Assembly (NCBI GenBank): GCA_965212245.1
Contig: OZ243107.1
Coordinates: forward strand, 992,001 to 1,056,000
DNA: 64,000 nt
DNA from: CAKZNE01 sp040222435
Lineage (GTDB): Bacteria > Bacteroidota > Bacteroidia > Flavobacteriales > Schleiferiaceae
Reading direction: 5' to 3'
Shown: one piece after another, positions 36,718 to 45,919 of the stretch
Numbering within the stretch: the first letter of the stretch is position 1
Layout of the letters: each line of letters opens with the position of its first letter
Notes under the pieces: generated by a model
Databases searched by the model: none
Told to the model about the DNA's origin: nothing
What the model saw: only the letters and a program-made list of their open reading frames with translations
Translations under genes and position numbers: made by a program

Positions 36718-36872
36718 GGTATGTCTGAAATTTTGAGGTGGGTAAAGATAACAGGATGATCCGTGGCGTGCAATGCACGTATAAGTCTTCCATTTGCGAA
36801 TGTACTTTGCTCGTTTTTTCAACTCCCCCATAAGCCACTAAAACTATTTTCATAGATTAGCTTTTGATAAAG

Positions 36873-36885
36873 TGTACTAAGTACA
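36873..36885. promoter_or_regulatory. Small palindrome upstream of the sugar-transporter operon
   Basis: TGTACTAAGTACA has exact 5-bp arms around TAA, 29 bp before the start at 36915. Its position fits an operator, but a 5-bp dyad can arise by chance and no regulator gene is adjacent. Confidence 0.3.
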
Positions 36886-36914
36886 ATATCCCGCACTCAA
36901 TACTAAACAGAACT

Positions 36915-38354
36915 ATGACAAACCAACAAGCTTCGGCCAGTAAATCATCGCGTTATATACTGGCAGCCACGGTTGTGGCCACTTTAGGAGGTTTCCTCTT
37001 TGGGTACGATACCGGTGTAATCGGTGGTTCCCAATTGTATTTCACCGAATTTTTTGAGTTCACCAAAGCCCAGCAGGGGTGGGCGGTAAGCAGTGCCCTT
37101 TACGGATGCCTGGTAGGAGCGCTCATGGCCGGTTACATTGCTTCTACATTTAGTCGTAAAAATGCGTTGATATTCTCAGGATTGTTATTTGCTGTTTCGG
37201 CCTATGGCTCCGGTATTCCGGATACACTTACCGAACTGGTGATTTATCGCCTTATCGGAGGCCTTGGGGTAGGTATTGCCTCCATGACAGCTCCCATGTA
37301 TATTGCAGAGATAGCCCCGCCTAAAAGCCGTGGTAAACTGGTGTCCTATTATCAGCTGGCCATTGTATTGGGTTTCTTCCTGGTTTTTGTAGCTACTTAT
37401 TTTATCGGAGGGGGAAACACGGCTAAGTTAAGTCCCGGAGAACTGGAAGCTATACACACCTATAATGTGGAAGAAGGCTGGCGCATTATGTTCTGGTCTG
37501 AACTTATACCCGCATCGCTCTTCTTCCTGTTGCTGTTCTTTGTGCCCAACTCTCCCCGTTGGCTGATGATTAAAGGCCGTGATGAGGATGCTAAAAAAGT
37601 GCTCGCCCGAATAACTGTTAGCCCGGAGGAAGCGGAGCGCGAATACAATGAAATTCACAAGTCTATACACGAAAAGAAAGAACTCCAGAAAGTTTCGGTC
37701 TTTTCCAAAAGTGTGCGCAAGATCCTTTTGATCGGTATCGCTCTTTCGGTATTGCAGCAGGTTACCGGTATTAACGCTATTCTTTATTACGGTGCAGAGA
37801 TCTTCAGTAACGCACTGGGCTATGGCCCTGAAGATGCTCTGAAGCAACAGGTATTGCTGGGTGCCGTAAACCTGGTGTTCACTTTTGTAGCTATTTACCA
37901 GGTGGATAAATGGGGTAGAAAACCCCTGCTTATTGCCGGTACCACCGGTATGCTGCTCGGTCTGTCTACCCTGGGTATTTCCATTTATATGGATCGTATG
38001 GGAATCATTTCACTAATCGGTATCCTTGTATTCATCGGTTCCTTTGCCTTATCCATGGGACCAGTGGTATGGGTACTCCTCTCCGAAATATTTCCCAATA
38101 AGGTGCGTAGCGCAGCCATGTCCATTGCGGTAGGCGCCCAATGGTTATTCAACGCCATAGTGGCTAATACTTTCCCTATTATTGTAGGAAGCGATATCAA
38201 CGCCACCGCATTTAACGGGGCGCTTCCCTACTTCATCTTTGCTTCGCTCTGCTTGGTCACTATACTGTTTGCGTGGCGGGTGGTACCTGAAACCAAAGGA
38301 AAAACATTGGAGGAAATGGAAAACCTGCTGGCCATTCCCGAAGCTGAAGAATAA
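36915..38354 (+). CDS. MFS sugar porter (xylose/glucose:H+ symporter type)
   Basis: The start at 36915 (MTNQQASASKSSRYILAATV) gives 479 residues and 12 predicted helices. The upstream ATG at 36864 would place non-family sequence before helix 1. Sugar-porter signatures are visible: FLFGYDTGVIGGSQLYF in helix 1, YRLIGGLGVGIASMTAPMYI, VPNSPRWLMIKGRDEDA, the sugar-contact helix LQQVTGINAILYYG, and the final PETKGKTLEEME. It should import a monosaccharide across the inner membrane. It leads an operon with a sulfatase (21 bp) and a GH97 enzyme (7 bp), which suggests it takes up their end product. Confidence 0.93.
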   Translation: MTNQQASASKSSRYILAATVVATLGGFLFGYDTGVIGGSQLYFTEFFEFTKAQQGWAVSSALYGCLVGALMAGYIASTFSRKNALIFSGLLFAVSAYGSGIPDTLTELVIYRLIGGLGVGIASMTAPMYIAEIAPPKSRGKLVSYYQLAIVLGFFLVFVATYFIGGGNTAKLSPGELEAIHTYNVEEGWRIMFWSELIPASLFFLLLFFVPNSPRWLMIKGRDEDAKKVLARITVSPEEAEREYNEIHKSIHEKKELQKVSVFSKSVRKILLIGIALSVLQQVTGINAILYYGAEIFSNALGYGPEDALKQQVLLGAVNLVFTFVAIYQVDKWGRKPLLIAGTTGMLLGLSTLGISIYMDRMGIISLIGILVFIGSFALSMGPVVWVLLSEIFPNKVRSAAMSIAVGAQWLFNAIVANTFPIIVGSDINATAFNGALPYFIFASLCLVTILFAWRVVPETKGKTLEEMENLLAIPEAEE

Positions 38355-38375
38355 AAAACTTAAAGCTACACTCCC

Positions 38376-40010
38376 ATGAATAAAATATGGATGTTCCTGG
38401 TTTTGCTCGGTTTAGCGGCATCCTGTGCCAACCCGCAGGAACCAGCCACTGAAGAACCGGAGGAAAGCCAAAAGCCCAACATCATTTTTATCATGACCGA
38501 TGATCATGCCTACCAGGCCATTAGCGCCTATAATCAAGGTTTGATCGAAACGCCCAATATTGACCGCCTGGCCCGTGAGGGTATGCTTTTTCAGAGAGGG
38601 TTTGTAACTAATTCCATATGTGCACCCAGCCGTGCAGTGGCCCTCACCGGAAAGTTCAGCCACGTGAATGGCCTCAAAGACAATCTGGATACTTTTGACA
38701 GCACGCAGGTAACTTTCCCGCGTTTATTACAAAAGGAAGGGTATAAAACCGCGGTGATTGGTAAATGGCACCTAAAAACCCAGCCCATGGGCTTTGATTA
38801 CTGGAAGGTGTTGCCCGACCAGGGACAATACTATCACCCGGAGTTCCGTACCAAAAACGGTATGGTTAAGGAGCAGGGTTACGTAACGGATGTGGTGACG
38901 GATATCTCCATGCAATGGCTGGATTCGGTACGTCAGGGTGACGAACCCTTTTTACTGATGTACCAGCACAAAGCCCCGCATCGTGAATGGTGGCCCAACT
39001 TACCGGATATTGAAGAATTTACCGGCAAGGAGTTTCCCGAGCCGGCCACTTTGTTTGATGACTATGAAGGTCGCGGACGGGCCGCTAAAGAAACCGAAAT
39101 GACCATCCATACCCACATGGCGCTGAGCAGCGATAACAAGGTCCACCCGGACATCGTAAATAAGCTGGGTTACAAATCATTCATGAACTGGTACCAGCGC
39201 ATTCACCTGGAGCAGTACAACCGCCTGAGTGACGAAGAAAAGGCCAAATGGGATAAATACTACGGCCCCATCAATAAAGATTTTGAAAAGCTGGCGCCCC
39301 AGGGGAAGGAGCTTACCCAATGGAAATACCAGCGCTATATGCAGGATTACCTGGGCACCATTCGATCGGTAGATGATAATGTGGGCCGCTTGCTGGAATA
39401 CCTGGACAGCACCGGACTGGCAGAAAACACCATTGTAGTGTACACTTCCGATCAGGGGTTTTACCTGGGTGAGCACGGCTGGTTTGACAAGCGCTTTATG
39501 TATGAAGAGTCTTTCCGCACACCTTTAATTGTACGCTGGCCCGGTAAGATCAAAGCCGGAACGGTGGACAAACACCTGGTGCAAAACCTGGACTTTGCCC
39601 CTACCTTTTTGGATGCAGCCGGAGTGAACGTACCTGAAGATATGCAGGGCCGTAGCCTGCTGCCGGTTTTTGCTGAGGAAGCTGACGACTGGCGCGATGG
39701 CCTGTACTATCATTATTATGAATATCCCGGTTTCCACATGGTGAAGCGCCATTACGGAGTGCGTACCGATCGCTACAAGCTTATTCATTTCTATTACGAC
39801 ATTGACGAGTGGGAACTGTACGATCTGGAGAAAGATCCGCAGGAAATGAAAAACCAGTATGATAACCCTGAGTATGCCGACATCCAAAAGAAACTGCACG
39901 GACAACTCAGTGAGTTGCGTGAACAGTATATGGATAATGATTCCGTAACACAGGCCATGCTCAATGCGGATATTGAACGTGCCAAACGCAAGTCCATCTA
40001 CAGTAAATAA
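38376..40010 (+). CDS. S1-family sulfatase lipoprotein
   Basis: The 544-residue enzyme has a lipoprotein signal (LGLAASC, Cys 17). The sulfatase core starts with KPNIIFIMTDDHAYQA, where D42 and D43 bind Ca2+. The modification motif is CAPSR with Cys 82 as the residue converted to formylglycine, so an FGE or anSME maturase must exist elsewhere in the genome. IGKWHLK and VYTSDQGFYLGEHGWFDKRF, with further metal ligands, are also present. It should act on sulfated glycans at the cell envelope. It lies in an operon between the sugar porter and GH97. Sulfated substrates are typical of marine algal material, which is an inference. Confidence 0.93.
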   Translation: MNKIWMFLVLLGLAASCANPQEPATEEPEESQKPNIIFIMTDDHAYQAISAYNQGLIETPNIDRLAREGMLFQRGFVTNSICAPSRAVALTGKFSHVNGLKDNLDTFDSTQVTFPRLLQKEGYKTAVIGKWHLKTQPMGFDYWKVLPDQGQYYHPEFRTKNGMVKEQGYVTDVVTDISMQWLDSVRQGDEPFLLMYQHKAPHREWWPNLPDIEEFTGKEFPEPATLFDDYEGRGRAAKETEMTIHTHMALSSDNKVHPDIVNKLGYKSFMNWYQRIHLEQYNRLSDEEKAKWDKYYGPINKDFEKLAPQGKELTQWKYQRYMQDYLGTIRSVDDNVGRLLEYLDSTGLAENTIVVYTSDQGFYLGEHGWFDKRFMYEESFRTPLIVRWPGKIKAGTVDKHLVQNLDFAPTFLDAAGVNVPEDMQGRSLLPVFAEEADDWRDGLYYHYYEYPGFHMVKRHYGVRTDRYKLIHFYYDIDEWELYDLEKDPQEMKNQYDNPEYADIQKKLHGQLSELREQYMDNDSVTQAMLNADIERAKRKSIYSK

Positions 40011-40017
40011 ATCTCAC

Positions 40018-42078
40018 ATGAAGCCTTTTGTGCTATCCCTTTGTATTGCCCTGCTTGTTGGTGCTTGTAAAACCGCACCTGAAATGCCAACGGCCAAAGC
40101 TCTTTCTTCCCCTTCCGGTGAACTGAAATTACACTTTGCCCTTTCCGAAAACGGAACTCCGCACTACAGTGTGGATTTTAAAGGTGAAACGGTTATTGAT
40201 ACTTCCATGCTGGGCTTTAGTCTTGAAAATGCTCCGGCCATAGCTGGTAATTTTGAGATCGTAAAAGCCGAGAGCCATGAAGAAGATGAGCGTTGGGAAA
40301 TGCCTTGGGGGGAGCAATCCAAAGTGCGCAACCACTACCACGAACTTAATGTGGAACTAAAAGAAAAAGGGGAGAACGGACGACCCATGAAGCTGTATTT
40401 CCGGGCCTATGATGACGGGGTGGCATTTCGTTACGAACTCTCCAAAACGGATAATGCCGATACTTTACTGATCACGGATGAAAATACCGAGTTCCAGCTC
40501 ACCGGAGATCATACCACCTGGTGGACCCCGGGCGACTGGGATATCTACGAACACTCCTACAACGAAACGAAATTCAGCGCGGTAGACGCTATTTCCAAGC
40601 GTGACCATCCCAACCTGGGGCAAACCTACATTCCGGAAAACTCCATGAACACCCCGGTGACCATCAAAACTGCGGAGGGTGTATACCTGGCTTTCCACGA
40701 AGCTACATTGTTTAACTACAGCGACATGACGTTACGTGCGGATGCGGAAAACCTGAAAATGACCAGTGGTTTAGTGGGCTCCGATCGCACTTCCTACAAA
40801 GCCAAAGTGGCGCTGCCTTTTACTACGCCTTGGCGGGTGATCCTGATTACCGATGAAGCCACGGATCTGCTGGATTCCAAAACCGTACTGAACCTCAACG
40901 AACCCAATAAGCTGGGTGACGTAAGTTGGTTTAAACCTACCAAATACGTGGGTATCTGGTGGGTGATGCACCTGGATATCAACTCCTGGGACTTGGGCAC
41001 CGGCCGGCATGGCGCTACTACCGAAAGAGCAAAAGAATACATTGATTTTGCGGCTGAGAGTGGCATTGGAGGCGTACTGGTAGAAGGGTGGAACATTGGT
41101 TGGAACGGCTGGAAGAACGCCCGCTTTACCAAACCCTATCCGGATTACGATATTGAAGAAGTAGTGCGTTACGGCAAGGAAAAAGACGTTGCGATCATCA
41201 TGCACCATGAAACCTATGCGGACCCGGCCAATTACGATCGTCAGCTGGACAGCGCCTTCCAGTATATGCAAGACCTTGGGCTACACGTGGTGAAGACCGG
41301 TTATGTAGGCCACATCAAAACCAAAGGAGAATACCACCACGGCCAGTATATGGTGAATCATTACAACCGCGTATACGAAACAGCCGCTAAGTATGAAGTG
41401 GCCGTAAACGCCCACGAGCCCATTAAGGCTACCGGTATGCGCAGGACGTATCCCAATATGATCTCGCGTGAAGGTATGCGTGGGCAGGAGTTCAACGCCT
41501 GGGGGAAAGACGGTGGTAATCCTCCTTCCCATATTCCCACGGTAGCTTTTACCCGCATGCTGGGCGGCCCGTTTGATTTTACGCCCGGTATTTTCCAGAT
41601 CAAGCTGGATGAATGGCGTGAAGGCAACCAGATCAACACCACTTTAGCCCAACAACTGGCGCTGTACGTGGTGATCTACAGCCCCGTGCAAATGGCAGCC
41701 GATCTGCCCGAACATTACCGCGATCAGCCGGCCTTCCAGTTTATCCGTGATGTGGCGGTGGATTGGGACACTTCCTTTGCCATGAATGGTGAAGTAGGTG
41801 ATTACGCCACCTTTGCCCGCAAGGCTAAACAAAGTGGTGAGTGGTTTATAGGTAGTGTAACCGATGAAAACCCCCGCGACCTGGAGCTGAACCTCAGCTT
41901 CCTGGAAAGCGGTAAAACCTACACCGCCCAGATATATAAAGACGGGCCGGATGCGCATTGGGATAATAACCCTACCGACATTGCCATTGAAGAACTGGAC
42001 GTAACGTCTGAAACCGTGCTGCCGGTGCATCTGGCGGAAGGTGGCGGGGTGGCTATTAGAATTCTGCTAAATAAATGA
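40018..42078 (+). CDS. GH97 alpha-glycosidase lipoprotein
   Basis: The start at 40018 gives a lipoprotein signal (LLVGAC, Cys 17); the in-frame ATG at 39964 lies inside the sulfatase gene. The 686-residue product has the three GH97 parts: N-terminal beta-sandwich, TIM barrel (GGVLVEGWNIGWNGWKNARF near 360) and C-terminal all-beta domain. Glutamates in IIMHHETY, VNAHEPIKATG and SREGMRGQEF fit the inverting, SusB-like glucosidase subgroup rather than the retaining galactosidases, though this mapping is from memory of the family. The gene starts 7 bp after the sulfatase stop, so the two act on the same substrate or in sequence. Confidence 0.92.
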   Translation: MKPFVLSLCIALLVGACKTAPEMPTAKALSSPSGELKLHFALSENGTPHYSVDFKGETVIDTSMLGFSLENAPAIAGNFEIVKAESHEEDERWEMPWGEQSKVRNHYHELNVELKEKGENGRPMKLYFRAYDDGVAFRYELSKTDNADTLLITDENTEFQLTGDHTTWWTPGDWDIYEHSYNETKFSAVDAISKRDHPNLGQTYIPENSMNTPVTIKTAEGVYLAFHEATLFNYSDMTLRADAENLKMTSGLVGSDRTSYKAKVALPFTTPWRVILITDEATDLLDSKTVLNLNEPNKLGDVSWFKPTKYVGIWWVMHLDINSWDLGTGRHGATTERAKEYIDFAAESGIGGVLVEGWNIGWNGWKNARFTKPYPDYDIEEVVRYGKEKDVAIIMHHETYADPANYDRQLDSAFQYMQDLGLHVVKTGYVGHIKTKGEYHHGQYMVNHYNRVYETAAKYEVAVNAHEPIKATGMRRTYPNMISREGMRGQEFNAWGKDGGNPPSHIPTVAFTRMLGGPFDFTPGIFQIKLDEWREGNQINTTLAQQLALYVVIYSPVQMAADLPEHYRDQPAFQFIRDVAVDWDTSFAMNGEVGDYATFARKAKQSGEWFIGSVTDENPRDLELNLSFLESGKTYTAQIYKDGPDAHWDNNPTDIAIEELDVTSETVLPVHLAEGGGVAIRILLNK

Positions 42079-42126
42079 TTAGACATTTTTTAATCTTTTG
42101 CTTAGCTTAATACGAGTATTCTTAAA

Positions 42127-42831
42127 TTGCCTATCTCAAAGGATAATTCTTCAGTGATAAATTATAGTCCAGTCTCATTGTCTTATCCCATTGACTGGGG
42201 AATAAAGACTATACCCGTCTATAGAATTTTAGATGATCGACAATGGATGATTAACTTCTTTGAAAAAGGAGAAATTCAAGTAAGTAGCTTCAATGTTTTT
42301 CAAAACTATAAGGATGAAATGCAGGGAGACAATTCCGAAGGAGAGGCAATGATTGTTTTTCTTGATGATGAGGGAAATAGTCATGCTATTAAGTATGAGG
42401 CTGGGTTAAACGCCTATATTTTGTCAACAACAAAAAACCTTACCCCCAAGGTTATCAATGACTTTAAAGGAAAGTGTGCAATTAAAATTAATGACCCTAC
42501 CTTATTTGGTTTGGAGTTATCAAAAAAGCTACCCTTCATTACCGGTGGCCTTGAAGGAAGCTGTGACTACGTAGATTCTAAAATTCAGTTTATAGAAAAG
42601 CACATTAATACTCAAAATCTAATTAATTTATTAGAAAAAAAAGTACATAATCATCATTTGCAAGAAGAACTTATCCAAGTAACTAAAGGAATGGAATTGT
42701 TTGCCAAAGACAAAAAATATCAGCATCAGTCAGAATACCGCTTTGCTTGGTTTGGAAGAGCTAATATATCCTCGAAATATATTGCTTATTGTCCAGAACT
42801 TATAGAGTATTGTGAGCCTATTGATCTTTGA
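42127..42831 (+). CDS. AT-rich orphan gene of unknown function (DUF2971-like layout)
   Basis: The 234-codon frame is open from 42106 and its first candidate start is a TTG at 42127. A GTG at 42154, preceded by AAAGGA, or an ATG at 42247 are alternatives, so the start is uncertain. The protein has an early block (FFEKGEIQVSSFNVFQNYKD, with DEMQGDNSEGEA) and a late block KYQHQSEYRFAWFG. A position-of-residue pattern like this, with an NYKDE-type motif early and an EYR motif late, resembles DUF2971-type proteins, but that is a tentative analogy. Base composition is clearly more AT-rich than its neighbours, which hints at transfer. It converges on the metalloprotease gene 7 bp away. Confidence 0.65.
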   Translation: MPISKDNSSVINYSPVSLSYPIDWGIKTIPVYRILDDRQWMINFFEKGEIQVSSFNVFQNYKDEMQGDNSEGEAMIVFLDDEGNSHAIKYEAGLNAYILSTTKNLTPKVINDFKGKCAIKINDPTLFGLELSKKLPFITGGLEGSCDYVDSKIQFIEKHINTQNLINLLEKKVHNHHLQEELIQVTKGMELFAKDKKYQHQSEYRFAWFGRANISSKYIAYCPELIEYCEPIDL

Positions 42832-42838
42832 TTGTCCT

Positions 42839-43702
42839 TTAACTCTTACACCCCTCCGAAAATACGCCCCAGTTGATATCCGGCACCTCGGCATACATTT
42901 CTCTAACTTTTCGGTTGATGTCCTTTTCCATTTCGTTCCAGCTTTTGCCGTAGATCTTTTCAAAGCCCGCAAAGCCATGTTGCCAGAAATCACGCAGCTT
43001 ATCCGTACCGTAGGTTTCCTTTAAATATTGCGTGATATAAGCCGCCTGGTGGTAACCGGTCATCTCATCCGTAGCATAAAAATCGGATGATAAGCTGTCC
43101 ATAGGGTAAAGCAGGTCATTCTCCAGCATATAGCGGTATATCTCACTTACCCGGTAGCCATTGCAATTATCTTCCGCTAATGTGGCCAGTCCTTCGTTCA
43201 TCCAATTCATTTCGGGCTGGGGATAAGTCCAAAGGATGTTGGACATCATGTGCATCAGCTCATGCTTGGTGGGTGGCTTTATGATCTTTTCCGCCTCCGG
43301 TGATTCCTTATCAGTGGTAGCCAGCAAATACACTTCCTTTAACCAGGAATTGGAAATTCCCGATGCTTCCATACCAACATGACGGAACATTTCAGCACGT
43401 GACCTTACAAAACGGATCTTGATCACCTCGTTATATTCATCTACTTCCAGGATCTTACAGTTACTTTTAATAGCCTCCTGGCATTCCTTCACAAAAGCTT
43501 CCCGGTTTTCATAGGCATAACCTTCCGCGGGAAAGGTGAATTGCAGGTTGTCCACATCCTTCACCACTTGTTGCTCAAGTTTCCAGCCCAGCTCATCGGT
43601 TCCTTCAACAGGTATAACTTCCTGTGGCTGGCTTTTCGCTTGTGGTTGATACGCCATAACAGCAACCAAAACTAAAAGCGGAATTATTTTATACGATTTC
43701 AT
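42839..43702 (-). CDS. Exported gluzincin-type metallopeptidase
   Basis: The 287-residue product has a signal peptide (about 1-24) and a zinc site HELMHMMS near residue 147 with a downstream Glu in MNWMNEGLATLAED near 168. This is the HExxH plus NEGxA arrangement of peptidase-MA-like gluzincins. The rest (YHQAAYITQYLKETYGTDKL) fits the helical C-terminal part of such enzymes. It is likely active in the periplasm or outside the cell. Its substrate is unknown. No partner gene lies beside it. Confidence 0.8.
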   Translation of the reverse strand: MKSYKIIPLLVLVAVMAYQPQAKSQPQEVIPVEGTDELGWKLEQQVVKDVDNLQFTFPAEGYAYENREAFVKECQEAIKSNCKILEVDEYNEVIKIRFVRSRAEMFRHVGMEASGISNSWLKEVYLLATTDKESPEAEKIIKPPTKHELMHMMSNILWTYPQPEMNWMNEGLATLAEDNCNGYRVSEIYRYMLENDLLYPMDSLSSDFYATDEMTGYHQAAYITQYLKETYGTDKLRDFWQHGFAGFEKIYGKSWNEMEKDINRKVREMYAEVPDINWGVFSEGCKS

Positions 43703-43759
43703 AGCAGATTGTATTTCAGGTTATTTGCCAAAACTAGCGGCTTCCACAACATCAGCTTG

Positions 43760-43984
43760 TTAAGAAGTGTTAATTGTATCCCAAAAGCATGTTATAAAAA
43801 GTCCTTTCCGTTGGTCCCCATTACAGCCCTGAAAAATTTCACCTTCAACCGGTGGTCTGAACTGGAAATAGAGAAGTTCTTTCTTTGAGATCATTTCCTC
43901 CAAAAAAGCCGAGCCAGAGGTGGCGTTTTCGGCCACACAAAAGGACTGATCTTTTTGCAGCCACCCTTTCATTTTGAAAAGCAC
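43760..43984 (-). CDS. Doubtful small ORF
   Basis: This 74-codon frame encodes MLFKMKGWLQKDQSFCVAEN..., with no known domain, no signal peptide and Cys residues near both ends. It does not overlap another gene and lies in a 470-bp gap. It may be a remnant or chance frame. No promoter was recognised. Confidence 0.2.
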   Translation of the reverse strand: MLFKMKGWLQKDQSFCVAENATSGSAFLEEMISKKELLYFQFRPPVEGEIFQGCNGDQRKGLFITCFWDTINTS

Positions 43985-44022
43985 CCTGCCAATACTGCAC
44001 CATGTTACGCAAAGCTGGCAGG

Positions 44023-44071
44023 TTTGCCTTAAACCGTTAAGTCTGGCAAATCAGGCCATACGCCTGTTTTT
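44023..44071 (+). terminator. Hairpin pair with terminator-like end, upstream of proC
   Basis: A stem TTTGCC (44023-44028) / GGCAAA (44045-44050) is followed at once by CAGGC-CATAC-GCCTG and TTTTT (44052-44071). It ends 101 bp before the proC start. It could terminate a short upstream transcript or act as a leader attenuator of the proline operon. Confidence 0.4.
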
Positions 44072-44172
44072 CAAAGCTTTAGATTCTAATTCCTAAATTG
44101 GGAAGAACAGAGGGCTACTTCTGTATGGTGCTTGCGCTCTGGATGAGCTGTACTAATCAATTAAAAATTAAA

Positions 44173-44988
44173 ATGAAAGTATTAGTCATCGGGGCCGGAA
44201 ACATGGGCTTAACATATGCCCAGGCCGTTTCAAAATCAGAGTTTTTGAAACCTAAGGATCTTATGATCCTGGATAATGCTCCCGATAAAACATCTCAACT
44301 CAAAAAGATCAGTCATTTTGATGTACATGAGAACCTAGATTCCTGCGTTCCGAAAGCCGACATCATTTTTGTGGCCGTAAAGCCTTATCATGCTGAAGAT
44401 CTGTTCAGCCAAATGAAAGATATGATGAATGATGAGCAAATCATTATATCCATTATGGCCGGAGTAAGCATAGACTTTATTAAAGAAAGCCTGGGGGTAA
44501 CACGTGTTATACGCGCCATGCCTAACCTGCCGGCTCAGGTGGGTAAAGGTATGACCTCCTATACGGCTTCCGATGAAGTATCCCGGCTGGAACTCCTTAC
44601 CGTAGAAAACCTGTTGGATACCACCGGGAGATCCGTGCGACTGGATACGGAAAATGATATTGATGCTTCTACCGGTATTTCCGGAAGTGGCCCGGCTTAC
44701 ATTTTTTACTTTATGCAGTCCATGCTGGAAGCTGCCCAGAAAATGGGTTTTTCTGATCATGATTCCAAAGTATTGGTGGGACAGACTTTTGAAGGGGCCG
44801 TGGAACTCTTCAACAAAAATGACCTGGACCCCAATACCTGGATGAACAGAGTAGCTTCTAAAGGGGGTACCACCCGTGCTGCGCTGGACTCTATGGAAGA
44901 CGGCAATGTAAAAGAACTTATTAAAGATGCAGCCTATGCAGCCTTTAAGCGTGCCGTAGAACTGGGTAAGGAATATCAAAACTCATAA
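44173..44988 (+). CDS. proC: Pyrroline-5-carboxylate reductase
   Basis: ProC reduces pyrroline-5-carboxylate to proline with NAD(P)H, the last step of proline synthesis. The start at 44173 (MKVLVIGAGNMGLTYAQAV) begins directly at the Rossmann motif GAGNMG; the TTG-led extension from 44098 is not family-like. The 271 residues also show FVAVKPYHAEDLF, RVIRAMPNLPAQVGKGM and the signature STGISGSGPAYIFYFMQSML near 165-185, followed by SKGGTTRAALDSME. It is the first gene of proC-proB-proA, with proB 2 bp downstream. Confidence 0.96.
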   Translation: MKVLVIGAGNMGLTYAQAVSKSEFLKPKDLMILDNAPDKTSQLKKISHFDVHENLDSCVPKADIIFVAVKPYHAEDLFSQMKDMMNDEQIIISIMAGVSIDFIKESLGVTRVIRAMPNLPAQVGKGMTSYTASDEVSRLELLTVENLLDTTGRSVRLDTENDIDASTGISGSGPAYIFYFMQSMLEAAQKMGFSDHDSKVLVGQTFEGAVELFNKNDLDPNTWMNRVASKGGTTRAALDSMEDGNVKELIKDAAYAAFKRAVELGKEYQNS

Positions 44989-44990
44989 GC

Positions 44991-45779
44991 ATGGAGATTA
45001 GGGACGAAGTACGTAAAAAGAGAGTAGTTATAAAGGTGGGTACCAATGTGATGACCAATAAGGACAATCGTATTGTAGGCCCCATCCTTAAAGAATTGGT
45101 TCGCCAGATCGCAGCGCTTTATGAAGAAGACATCCTCACCGTATTGGTGTCATCCGGTTCCGCTATTGCGGGAAAGGAGATTCTGGGGGATTGTATTCCT
45201 AAAGACCCCTCTACCCGCAGACAGATTTTTTCTGCCGTAGGGCAACCGCGCATGATGCGCCATTACTATAGCATTTTTCATGATTATGGAATGCGTTGCG
45301 CACAGGTGTTGGCCACTAAGAGGGACTTTAGCCCCGGTAAGCATCGTGAAAACATGATCAACTGCTACGAAGGTCTTCTGGCGGAGGGAATAATTCCCAT
45401 TGCCAATGAGGATGATGCCGTTTCACTAAGCATGAGCATGTTTACCGACAATGATGAGCTGGCCAGCCTGGTAGCCGAGCTTATTGATGCCGATATGATG
45501 ATATTGCTAACCGATACCGATGGTTTATATACCGGTCACCCGGATGATGAGGATACGGTAATAGTACCACACGTAAAGGTAGACCAGAAGGTGGAAAAGT
45601 ATATTCAGAAAAGTGATAAGGGCGAAGGTGAAGGCCGCGGAGGTATGCACTCCAAACTGGAAGTAGCCAAAAGCACGGCCGCCAAAGGCATCCCTACTTT
45701 TATTACCAACGGTAAGCGTGAAAATGTGATCCTGGATATTGTAGCCGGTAAGGAGATCGGCACTATGGTTACGGATTAA
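44991..45779 (+). CDS. proB: Glutamate 5-kinase (short form, no PUA domain)
   Basis: ProB phosphorylates glutamate to start proline synthesis and is usually the feedback-controlled step. The 262-residue protein consists of the amino-acid-kinase domain alone: VVIKVGTNVMTNKDNR near 12, LVSSGSAIAGKEIL, PIANEDDAVS, FTDNDELASLVAELIDADMM, LLTDTDGLYTGHP, and RGGMHSKLEVAKSTAAKGIP. The C-terminal PUA domain of the E. coli type (367 residues) is absent. It follows proC by 2 bp. Dispersed repeats then separate it from proA by 203 bp. Confidence 0.95.
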   Translation: MEIRDEVRKKRVVIKVGTNVMTNKDNRIVGPILKELVRQIAALYEEDILTVLVSSGSAIAGKEILGDCIPKDPSTRRQIFSAVGQPRMMRHYYSIFHDYGMRCAQVLATKRDFSPGKHRENMINCYEGLLAEGIIPIANEDDAVSLSMSMFTDNDELASLVAELIDADMMILLTDTDGLYTGHPDDEDTVIVPHVKVDQKVEKYIQKSDKGEGEGRGGMHSKLEVAKSTAAKGIPTFITNGKRENVILDIVAGKEIGTMVTD

Positions 45780-45806
45780 CAACAACACTTGCTGTCACTC
45801 TGAGTG

Positions 45807-45890
45807 CCTGTGCTGAGCCTGACGAAGTGGAGTCGAAGAGCGGCAGCAAAGTGATTTTCGTAGAGTCACCCTTCGACTCCGCTCAAAGTG
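45807..45890. repeat. Dispersed inverted repeat, copy A (between proB and proA)
   Basis: The segment begins CCTGTGCTGAGCCTGACGAA. The arms GGAGTCGAAG (45829-45838) and CTTCGACTCC (45871-45880) are exact reverse complements. The first 36 bp recur at 47248 with two changes. Such TTCGACTC-type elements are common in Bacteroidota intergenic DNA and have no assigned role. Confidence 0.8.
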
Positions 45891-45919
45891 CCATTATTAT
45901 AAATCAAGGTCTCCCTGAG

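Noticed and set aside
44098..44172. TTG-started N-terminal extension of proC
   Set aside because: The extra 25 residues precede the Rossmann motif that normally opens ProC. An ATG at 44173 gives the standard start.
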